Source of the DNA: Caldifarciminota bacterium
GTDB taxonomy: Bacteria > Hydrothermota > 32-111 > QNBC01
Length of the DNA stretch: 7,203 nt
NCBI GenBank assembly: GCA_023132105.1
Contig: JAGLYS010000231.1
Coordinates: 1 to 7,203 of the forward strand
Direction: 5' to 3'
Shown: in pieces, positions 1 through 5,129 of the stretch
How the letters are laid out: the number at the start of each line of letters is the position of its first letter
Position numbering within the stretch: position 1 is the first letter of the stretch
Made by a program: the position numbers and the translations under genes
Notes under the pieces: model-generated
Told to the model about the DNA's origin: nothing
Seen by the model: the letters and a program-made list of their open reading frames with translations, nothing else
Database searches by the model: none

Positions 1-921
1 ATTATTATATTTGAATGAATGTCCTCCAGGCCAGGAATGAGCAAATAACGATATCCACTCATAGTTCATTTTAATTCTATTTTTGTAATCCGATGCAATT
101 GTAGTCTCATTATCACTTACACTATATATTGAATCATAGATAGCACTGAGTGACGATTTCCAGTAATTTATCGAACCGGACCAATCATCATCTACATATA
201 AAAGAGCTGTATCTCCGAAAAGATTCTGATCTCCGTTTCTATATTCGTGATTCCTGTTAAAATATGCCGAGATCAATGCACTATCATTCCCCACAGGTGA
301 AGCTGCTAACCTACCGATGAAAATATCCGGTTCCAAGGAACCTGAATGAGTATCGTAAATCGAATCGGATCCTGCTATCATACTCCCACCTATAGCTTTG
401 TAATTATCTTCCCAGACACCATCTATATCCATATAGAAAAGATCTATCGGAAAGGTCGTATAATGAGGAGTCCATCCGTAGAACACCTCCATCATCTGAA
501 ACCACGGAATAGGTAAATCACCTATTAAAATAGCGCCGATACATCCTTCGTTTGCAAGATAATTCCTTAATGAATCAGGAGCAAAAGGATCCGAACTCAT
601 GCTCATAGTGTCCACGGAAACAGTATATCCATCCGCTATAATATCTGCTACAAATTGCCCGCTATCGGGATTAAGATAATTGTAAAGCTTAAAATACAGA
701 TCGGTATTAATAATAAGATTAACCTTGCCACCTCTTCCCGATATTTGATCGATTTTACCAATACCGCAGTAAGGACATTCTTCTAATGCCTCTTTCCATT
801 CCATATACTCCAATGGTTTTGAATCATCCGGTGATATTAATCGTGTTACCTTCGTTTTACTTGGACCACCATATAACAATGTTGCCATTACAAAAGTTAA
901 TAATATAGTAATAATTTTCAT
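1..921 (-). CDS. Secreted gingipain-like (C25 family) cysteine peptidase, N-terminal part, truncated by window edge
   Basis: The frame is open from ATG at 921 to the window edge, giving 307 residues with no stop. Residues 1-18 look like a signal peptide (MKIITILLTFVMATLLYG: a Lys, then a hydrophobic run), without a lipobox Cys, so export to the periplasm or beyond is likely. The rest resembles the C25 catalytic domain: a beta-strand then GDLPIP (134-139), and the typical DIFIGRLAASP (199-209) followed by an AYFNRNHEY helix. Near the edge, LFAHSWPGGHSF (292-303) sits where C25 peptidases carry the catalytic His; H295 is my candidate, with H301 as alternative. The nucleophile Cys would lie beyond the window, so activity cannot be judged. 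An unusual CPYC pair lies at 49-52. GAGGT at 926-930 is the ribosome binding site. The gene starts 41 bp after the DUF3795 stop. The family call rests on motif recognition; a non-peptidase homologue with the same fold is possible. Confidence 0.7.
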   Translation of the reverse strand, partial: MKIITILLTFVMATLLYGGPSKTKVTRLISPDDSKPLEYMEWKEALEECPYCGIGKIDQISGRGGKVNLIINTDLYFKLYNYLNPDSGQFVADIIADGYTVSVDTMSMSSDPFAPDSLRNYLANEGCIGAILIGDLPIPWFQMMEVFYGWTPHYTTFPIDLFYMDIDGVWEDNYKAIGGSMIAGSDSIYDTHSGSLEPDIFIGRLAASPVGNDSALISAYFNRNHEYRNGDQNLFGDTALLYVDDDWSGSINYWKSSLSAIYDSIYSVSDNETTIASDYKNRIKMNYEWISLFAHSWPGGHSFKYNN

Positions 922-962
922 AAACACCTCACATAAAAGTTTTTTAACAACCTACATATTCC

Positions 963-1292
963 TTAATCATTTCTTATTTTCTCCAATCTTAACTTTGCTT
1001 CGGGATATTCTTTAAATGCTTCATTAAGCATACTACAAGGGAATATACTACAATATGCACAATTTTCCAAATTCTTTTCAATACAGCATTTTTTTATTTT
1101 ACATACCTCGCAATAATAATACTTATCATTATGAGATTTACATCCGTTGCAATGAATATCCTCGATTTTAATATTCGGATTCGATTCTTTTGATAAAATC
1201 TCTCTTAACTTTTTATCATCACCGTTTACTGTAGCTTTGTAGACAGGACATTCCAAACAATCGAAACCACAAAAGGCAATCATTTCTTTCAT
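963..1292 (-). CDS. DUF3795 family Cys-rich, probably metal-binding small protein
   Basis: This 109-residue protein has 12 cysteines: C8, C12, C15, C48, C51, C61, C64, C69, C70, C78, C81 and C86. The opening IAFCGFDCLECPVY, the middle HCNGCK and the later CAYCSIFPC match the DUF3795 pattern, which suggests bound zinc or another metal. The family's biochemical function is unknown. The C-terminal EYPEAKLRLEKIR helix is also typical. The frame continues upstream to an ATG at 1343, but those 17 extra residues overlap the racemase gene and do not fit the family, whose members begin just before the first CxxxCxxC. I chose the ATG at 1292; ATG at 1283 (starting MIAFCG) is equally plausible. The start lies one base after the racemase stop (1296-1294) with only a weak upstream GTGATG, so translation probably depends on ribosomes arriving from the racemase gene. 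It is cytoplasmic, with no signal or membrane segment. Confidence 0.85.
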   Translation of the reverse strand: MKEMIAFCGFDCLECPVYKATVNGDDKKLREILSKESNPNIKIEDIHCNGCKSHNDKYYYCEVCKIKKCCIEKNLENCAYCSIFPCSMLNEAFKEYPEAKLRLEKIRND

Positions 1293-1293
1293 A

Positions 1294-1992
1294 TTATACA
1301 TCACGAAGTGCCATATTCGCAGCAGCAGATGCATGAATATCAAGTGTATTGAATAACGATATCATTGTATCGCTTTGCTTGATAAGTTGCGGAATTTCGG
1401 TACAACCGAGAATAATACCCTCAGCACCTTTTTTTATTAGATTATTTATAATATTAAAGATTTTTTTCTTTGATTCATTATAAACAATACCATTGACAAG
1501 TTCTTCAAAGATAACACTGTTAATGTAATTGATATCATTAATGTCCGGCATTATAACCTTAATGCCATATTCACTTTTAAGTTTATATTCAAAGAATCCA
1601 TCCTCAATTACAAATTTAGTTCCTAAAAATCCGATATTTGTAAATCCTTTTTCACCAATTTTCTTTGCCGTTACATCTACAATATTTAAAATCGGTATAT
1701 TCAAGGATTTTTCTACATCATCTGCAACCTTATGAATTGTATTCGAACACAAAACTATAAAATCTGCCCCCTGGGACTCAAGGGATAATGAAGCTTCGGC
1801 AATAATTTCCGTAATTTCTTTCCACTGTCCGATTTCCTGAAGTGAATAGATTAATTCAAAATCAATACTATGAAGTATTATTTTGGCAGAATGAAACCTT
1901 CCCAATTTACTGTTGATATGTTCATTTATAATTCTATAATACTCAAGTGTAGATTTCCATGTCATGCCACCAACTAACCCTATAGTTTTCAC
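1294..1992 (-). CDS. Aspartate/glutamate racemase family protein (YgeA/RacD-like)
   Basis: The 232-residue protein has the usual length of the PLP-independent Asp/Glu racemase family (COG1794). The start IGLVGGMTWKSTLEYY (4-19) is the family N-terminal loop. Catalytic Cys82 sits in VLCSNTIHK (80-88) and Cys197 in LGCTEIPQL (195-203), so both proton-exchanging thiols are present. The C-terminal LFNTLDIHASAA (213-224) is also characteristic. The expected reaction is interconversion of L- and D-amino acids in the cytosol. Substrate cannot be read from sequence; relatives include aspartate-specific and broad-specificity enzymes. D-amino acids could feed cell-wall synthesis or remodelling. The start codon is GTG at 1992-1990, supported by a GAGGAG ribosome binding site at 1998-2003 with 5-nt spacing. 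The DUF3795 gene follows after one base. The ABC-F stop lies 94 bp upstream in an AT-only stretch with no clear terminator, so read-through is possible. Confidence 0.92.
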   Translation of the reverse strand: MKTIGLVGGMTWKSTLEYYRIINEHINSKLGRFHSAKIILHSIDFELIYSLQEIGQWKEITEIIAEASLSLESQGADFIVLCSNTIHKVADDVEKSLNIPILNIVDVTAKKIGEKGFTNIGFLGTKFVIEDGFFEYKLKSEYGIKVIMPDINDINYINSVIFEELVNGIVYNESKKKIFNIINNLIKKGAEGIILGCTEIPQLIKQSDTMISLFNTLDIHASAAANMALRDV

Positions 1993-1997
1993 TAATG

Positions 1998-2003
1998 CTC
2001 CTC
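1998..2003 (-). promoter_or_regulatory. Ribosome binding site deciding the GTG start of the racemase
   Basis: GAGGAG on the minus strand lies 5 nt before the GTG at 1992-1990. There is no alternative in-frame ATG nearby that keeps the conserved IGLVGGM opening, so this site fixes the non-ATG start. Confidence 0.8.
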
Positions 2004-2086
2004 TTTCCTCTTTTATATAACATATATATCATAAAATTATATATTATAAAAGTGATAAGTAGAGATTTTGTCTTCAAATATAATTT

Positions 2087-3655
2087 TTATAAATTAACAA
2101 TACGAGTTGCTACTTTTTCAATGAAATATTTGTCATGTTCAATAAATATCATAGTAGGTTTATATTTGAGAATCACATCTTCTATCTGCTGCCTTGAGAA
2201 TAAATCTATATAATTTAACGGTTCATCCCACAATAAAAAATTTACAGGAGAAATAAATGATCTACATAGATCCACCTTTTTTCTTTCCCCCATACTGAAT
2301 GTTTCAAGAGGTCTGTCGAATATCTCCCCACCTACCCCCAAAACACCCATAATATTTCTAAATAAATTAATATTCACATCCCCGCTGCAAAGATAATCAT
2401 TCAAATACCCTTTTTGCCACTTAGGTATTTGATAAGCTCTTATATAGTTGATATAGTTCGGACAATAAATATCTCCCTTATTTATCTTGATATCTCCACA
2501 AATTGCATTGAAAAGTGTTGTTTTGCCTGTGCCATTCTCTCCTGCTATTGCAATTCTTTCTCCTTTCTCTAAGCATAATGAAAAATTACTAAGTATACAT
2601 TTCTCTCCTAAATTTATATTGATTTTATTTATTATTAAAATTGTATCAGGCGATTTAATCCTGTCTAATTTAAGTTTTCTCTCCTTTTCTTTATTCATTA
2701 AAAGTATCTTCTTATCTTCGATTTTTCCTTTCATTCTCTTTTCAATGTTTAATGCCCTTTTCATCAGTTTTGCAGATTTGTGTCCTATTGCTCCGCTATC
2801 AGCTGCTCCCTTTTTTTCCTTTTCCTTCCTGAATGACCATCTCTTTCTCTGATCTGCTGCATGTTTTAATGATTTTATCTCTCTTTTAAGATTCTCATTT
2901 TTCCTTCTTTCGAATTCCTCCTCCATATCGATACTGTTTTTCCATTTTGAGAAATTACCTTTGTTAATCCGAATATCATTCCTGTTAATTGAAATAATAT
3001 GATCCGTACATAAATCAAGGAAGTATCTATCATGTGATACGAGTATGAAACCTTTTTTATTTGACAAATACTCTCCGAGCATCTTTCTTCCAATCATATC
3101 AAGATGATTTGTAGGTTCATCTATTAGCGGGAAGGTATTTACTCTTAAAAAGAGCGATATTATCAAAGCTCTTGTTTGTTCGCCTCCACTTAATGTATTG
3201 AAATTCCGGTATAAAATATCATGATTAAATCCAATCCTTTCAATTTCTTTCTCTATCTTTGAGTTTATATTATAGCCATTATGTTTTTCATAAATCTCTA
3301 CAATTTCCCCATATTTCGAAAGACTCTCGGAATCACCCTTCTTTATTAATTCTTCCATTTCCTTTTCCCAGAGAGAAAACGGGGCAATACTACTTTTAAT
3401 CACATTAAGTGTTATATCATTAACATTACCCGGTTTAAACGGGTAATAGAAAACATCCTCAGAAATATGAATGTCTCCTTTAACAGCATTTATTTCACCG
3501 GCAATTAATTTCAATAATGTTGTCTTACCTCTACCATTCCTCCCGACAATGCCTGTTTTCCATGAAGTGTCTATTTCTATTGACAAACAGGAAAACACTT
3601 CGGCATACGGTGAATCATAATAATAATCTACAGAATCTATAATAATATTTGACAT
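2087..3655 (-). CDS. ABC-F family ATPase, Lsa-type (ribosome-protection-like)
   Basis: The 522-residue soluble protein has two nucleotide-binding domains and no membrane segment, which defines ABC-F proteins acting on the ribosome. NBD1: Walker A GRNGRGKT (38-45), signature LSGGEQ (155-160), Walker B FPLIDEPTNHLD (175-186, E180), SHDR switch (207-210). A Lys/Arg-rich helical linker at about 242-335 has its probable tip around SGAIGHKSAK (287-296). NBD2: Walker A GENGTGKT (372-379), degenerate signature FSMGE (453-457), Walker B LLWDEPLNYID (474-484, E478), EHD switch (506-508). The features WKTGIVGRNGRGKTTLL, FPLIDEPTNHLD and WDEPLNYID are hallmarks I associate with Lsa/Vga/OptrA-like proteins, which displace lincosamides, streptogramins A and pleuromutilins, rather than with housekeeping EttA or Uup. 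Resistance is an inference; a general translation factor is possible. Both catalytic Glu residues are present, so it should hydrolyse ATP. ATG at 3655 follows GGAGGT at 3659-3664. No leader-peptide attenuator was recognised in the 153 bp upstream. Confidence 0.9.
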   Translation of the reverse strand: MSNIIIDSVDYYYDSPYAEVFSCLSIEIDTSWKTGIVGRNGRGKTTLLKLIAGEINAVKGDIHISEDVFYYPFKPGNVNDITLNVIKSSIAPFSLWEKEMEELIKKGDSESLSKYGEIVEIYEKHNGYNINSKIEKEIERIGFNHDILYRNFNTLSGGEQTRALIISLFLRVNTFPLIDEPTNHLDMIGRKMLGEYLSNKKGFILVSHDRYFLDLCTDHIISINRNDIRINKGNFSKWKNSIDMEEEFERRKNENLKREIKSLKHAADQRKRWSFRKEKEKKGAADSGAIGHKSAKLMKRALNIEKRMKGKIEDKKILLMNKEKERKLKLDRIKSPDTILIINKININLGEKCILSNFSLCLEKGERIAIAGENGTGKTTLFNAICGDIKINKGDIYCPNYINYIRAYQIPKWQKGYLNDYLCSGDVNINLFRNIMGVLGVGGEIFDRPLETFSMGERKKVDLCRSFISPVNFLLWDEPLNYIDLFSRQQIEDVILKYKPTMIFIEHDKYFIEKVATRIVNL

Positions 3656-3658
3656 ATA

Positions 3659-3664
3659 ACCTCC
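3659..3664 (-). promoter_or_regulatory. Strong Shine-Dalgarno of the ABC-F gene
   Basis: GGAGGT on the minus strand lies only 3 nt before the ATG at 3655. The spacing is short but the match to anti-SD is full. Confidence 0.75.
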
Positions 3665-3752
3665 ATTAATATATTGGTTAAATAGAGAATTGCCTTTATA
3701 TAAAATTGTATTGATTTTATTGAGGATAAAATAAAGACAAGGATTAATTTAT

Positions 3753-3812
3753 TTAATTCTTCATAGTAATATATTTATAATATATTTTTATAGAAATGTA
3801 AACAAGAATTAA
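3753..3812. repeat. Nested AT-rich inverted repeat at the 3' end of the HTH-HEAT gene
   Basis: The outer arms are a perfect 9-bp inverted repeat, TTAATTCTT at 3753-3761 and AAGAATTAA at 3804-3812. Between them lies an inner hairpin, AATATATT at 3768-3775 and again at 3779-3786 around the 3-nt loop TAT. The right outer arm overlaps the stop codon (3811-3809) of the HTH-HEAT gene. It could protect or end that transcript, but all pairs except one are A-T and there is no T-tract immediately after a GC stem, so it is not a standard intrinsic terminator. AT-rich sequence yields such structures by chance. Confidence 0.35.
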
Positions 3813-4663
3813 CCAAAAATTTTTGCTATGGATTGTGCTGCTATTTTTTTGATTTCATTATCATTTTCCGAATCTATTATTTTTTGAAGTAGTGGTACGG
3901 CATCTTTTATTTTTTTCATTCCTATTATCTCTATCGCTTTTCTCTTGATTGTCAATTCTCTTTCATTTAACATATTTATCAAATCGCTTTCAATCCCTTC
4001 ATAACCTATATTTCTTAAATCACATAATGTTCTATATCGTATAGCCAGATTGAACGAATGTAGTTTTGTTCTAAAGAAAGGGATAATTGCTTCAGGTTTA
4101 ATCATTATTAACCTACGGGCAACATTGTATTTTTCCTGTTCATCTGATGTTTTCCTGAATGTTTCCATAAGGTAGTTTATAGAATATTCATCTCCTTCTT
4201 TTGCAAATTTTGATGCTATTTCTATCCTAACTTTATCCGATTTATCTGATAGTAATATGCTGTATAATAATTCACGATTGTTACCAAAATCCATTTTTAC
4301 CAATGCTCTTGAAGAAAGCCATCTTATATCTTCAAAAGGAGAATTTATATATTTTGCTATCTCGGAAACAGCACTCTTAATATTCATTATACCAAGAGAA
4401 TTTATCGCATCTTCAATTTTACTGATTTCATCGGATGTTTTCAGAATATTAATAAGATCCTCAATTATTTTATTTTCATCTGTTCCTTTTCGGTTTGAGT
4501 TTTTATTTACACTCAACCATCTGTCTAAATCAGCTTTTACAAATCTCCAGGATGATTTTTCCCCTTTTCCCAATTTTTTTGCAGGTATCTCTCCTAATGA
4601 AGCCTTTTTCCTTAATACTTCAGGGTGCAATGAGAGATATCTGCTTGCTTCTTTTAATGTCAT
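3809..4663 (-). CDS. Excisionase-type HTH protein fused to HEAT-like repeats
   Basis: Residues 1-52 form an excisionase/MerR-like winged helix: LKEASRYLSLHPEVLRKKA gives the helix-turn-helix, LGEIPAKKLGKGEKSSWRF the wing, and KADLDRWL the closing helix, as in the HTH_17 family. After a hydrophilic linker (about 52-62), residues 63-284 are a run of paired amphipathic helices, such as AVSEIAKYINSPFEDIRWLS (98-117), AVPLLQKIIDSENDNEIKK (255-273) and IAAQSIAKIFG, typical of HEAT-like repeats, perhaps five or six. HEAT arrays bind proteins or nucleic acid. It is likely a cytoplasmic DNA-binding regulator or scaffold; the partner is unknown. The ATG at 4663 is the only canonical start in the frame after the TAA at 4690-4688, but the GGAGG lies 17 nt away. 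An ATA at 4675-4673 sits 5 nt from it and would add MNDI. A consensus promoter lies upstream. No integrase or phage gene accompanies it. Confidence 0.75.
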   Translation of the reverse strand: MTLKEASRYLSLHPEVLRKKASLGEIPAKKLGKGEKSSWRFVKADLDRWLSVNKNSNRKGTDENKIIEDLINILKTSDEISKIEDAINSLGIMNIKSAVSEIAKYINSPFEDIRWLSSRALVKMDFGNNRELLYSILLSDKSDKVRIEIASKFAKEGDEYSINYLMETFRKTSDEQEKYNVARRLIMIKPEAIIPFFRTKLHSFNLAIRYRTLCDLRNIGYEGIESDLINMLNERELTIKRKAIEIIGMKKIKDAVPLLQKIIDSENDNEIKKIAAQSIAKIFG

Positions 4664-4680
4664 TATATCGTTTATACATA

Positions 4681-4685
4681 CCTCC
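4681..4685 (-). promoter_or_regulatory. Shine-Dalgarno of the HTH-HEAT gene, mis-spaced for its ATG
   Basis: GGAGG on the minus strand, preceded by AAA. It lies 17 nt from the ATG at 4663, 5 nt from an in-frame ATA at 4675 and 1 nt from an out-of-frame ATG at 4679. The best geometry is with ATA, implying either a rare start codon or a mutated former ATG. Confidence 0.6.
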
Positions 4686-4698
4686 TTTTACTTAATAT

Positions 4699-4718
4699 CC
4701 ATTATTATCCATTATTAT
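4699..4718 (-). repeat. Two tandem copies of a 10-bp repeat over the HTH-HEAT promoter
   Basis: On the minus strand ATAATAATGG occurs twice head to tail with no mismatch (4718-4709 and 4708-4699). The upstream copy overlaps the -10 hexamer and the downstream copy covers the predicted start site. One helical turn separates the copies, as expected for two DNA-binding subunits on one face. Excisionase-like proteins often bind short direct repeats, so self-repression by the HTH-HEAT protein is plausible; this is inference. Confidence 0.6.
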
Positions 4719-4742
4719 ACAATATTATGCAAGAATTGTCAA
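4714..4742 (-). promoter_or_regulatory. Consensus sigma-70 promoter of the HTH-HEAT gene
   Basis: On the minus strand TTGACA (4742-4737) is followed by a 17-nt spacer and TATAAT (4719-4714), 12 of 12 consensus bases with ideal spacing. Transcription should begin near 4707, giving a leader of about 43 nt to the ATG at 4663 and containing the GGAGG. Such a promoter is expected to be strong unless repressed. Confidence 0.85.
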
Positions 4743-4796
4743 GAGTTATTGTTGTTAATTATTGTCATTGCTTATTTAAACTGTTATTTCAAAGTC

Positions 4797-4809
4797 AAGT
4801 GTCACACTT
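4797..4809. promoter_or_regulatory. 13-bp palindrome, possible operator
   Basis: AAGTGTCACACTT is a perfect palindrome with 6-bp arms around a central C. On the plus strand it overlaps a weak -35-like GTGTCA (4799-4804), 18 nt before a perfect TATAAT (4823-4828), so it could mark a plus-strand promoter. That start would lie about 295 bp upstream of the exporter gene with other repeats between. Function is speculative. Confidence 0.3.
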
Positions 4810-4851
4810 ATTAGTTTATAAATATAATCTTTCTCCCTATTGAAATTTTAT

Positions 4852-4879
4852 GTAGAGACGCAAAATATTTCGTCTCTAC
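4852..4879. repeat. REP-like palindromic element with GTAGAGACG arms
   Basis: GTAGAGACG (4852-4860) and CGTCTCTAC (4871-4879) are perfect 9-bp inverted arms around the 10-nt loop CAAAATATTT. Adding TG before the right arm would make the element a full 30-bp palindrome, so this looks like a copy that lost two bases. I recognise GTAGAGACG...CGTCTCTAC hairpins as abundant dispersed intergenic repeats in cyanobacteria and Bacteroidota, of the REP type possibly moved by RAYT-like transposases. No T-tract follows on either strand, and the neighbouring genes diverge, so a terminator role is unlikely. Confidence 0.65.
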
Positions 4880-4899
4880 GGTCAAATACTGCTGGAATA

Positions 4900-4914
4900 C
4901 TGAAACAAGTTCAG
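4900..4914. repeat. Second REP-like palindrome, CTGAAACAAGTTCAG core
   Basis: CTGAA (4900-4904) and TTCAG (4910-4914) pair around ACAAG, flanked by GGAATA on the left and AATAACA on the right. The core resembles a dispersed repeat seen between genes in several bacterial phyla, usually with flanks such as GATC and GGATGACA that extend the stem. Here the flanks do not pair, so it looks like a decayed copy. It lies 20 bp from the first palindrome. Confidence 0.45.
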
Positions 4915-5004
4915 AATAACAGTGTTTTCAATCCCTAATATGTAACATTTTAGCATTGTAATATCATTTTAACATCAAATATAAAAAGATACTTGATTTT
5001 TATC

Positions 5005-5028
5005 TAAATGTATAGTAATATACATTTA
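5005..5028. promoter_or_regulatory. 24-bp inverted repeat, candidate operator of the exporter operon
   Basis: TAAATGTATA (5005-5014) and TATACATTTA (5019-5028) are perfect 10-bp inverted arms around GTAA. It lies 101 bp before the TTG start of the exporter gene and just upstream of a weak -35-like TTGATG (5032-5037). The geometry suits a dimeric repressor such as a TetR- or MarR-type protein, but no such regulator gene lies in the window. It is AT-rich, so chance cannot be excluded. Confidence 0.45.
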
Positions 5029-5120
5029 CTATTGATGTAGGTGTATGATGAACGATATTAGAATATAAAATACCTCTCCCCCTTTTGTAAACAATTACTA
5101 CTATAACAAATTTATTATTT

Positions 5121-5125
5121 GGAGG
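5121..5125 (+). promoter_or_regulatory. Shine-Dalgarno fixing the TTG start of the exporter gene
   Basis: GGAGG lies 4 nt before TTG at 5130-5132. The first in-frame ATG is codon 18, inside the N-terminal amphipathic helix that precedes membrane helix 1, and has no such site. Confidence 0.8.
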
Positions 5126-5129
5126 AAAT

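Larger units (their letters stand above)
4664..5129. other. 466-bp intergenic region between divergently transcribed blocks
   Basis: No coding sequence is credible here. It holds the promoter and leader of the HTH-HEAT gene (4681-4742), several palindromes (4797-4809, 4852-4879, 4900-4914, 5005-5028) and the leader of the exporter operon up to its ribosome binding site at 5121-5125. About 4923-5000 shows only AT-rich sequence with no recognised structure. Confidence 0.7.

Noticed and set aside
1293..1343. 17-residue N-terminal extension of the DUF3795 protein
   Set aside because: It is entirely within the racemase gene, and family members start just before the first Cys motif.
2487..2852. 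Plus-strand open frame of 121 codons
   Set aside because: It is antisense to the second ATPase domain and linker of the ABC-F gene; its Ser/Phe-rich sequence mirrors the Lys/Glu-rich linker.
3745..3765. Leader peptide and attenuator upstream of the ABC-F gene
   Set aside because: The only ATG-initiated frame found there is MKN followed by stop, and no alternative GC-containing hairpin pair was seen.
4620..4679. Out-of-frame 19-codon frame starting ATG at 4679, one base after GGAGG
   Set aside because: The 1-nt spacing is too short for normal initiation and the peptide has no recognisable character; kept only as a caveat to the start-codon problem.
4257..4814. Plus-strand open frame of 185 codons
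   Set aside because: It lies antisense to the well-supported HTH-HEAT gene, has a composition typical of antisense frames (many Ile, Phe, Ser, Leu) and shows no family motif.
4852..4879. Intrinsic terminator
   Set aside because: The stem is good, but no U-tract follows on either strand and it lies between divergent genes.
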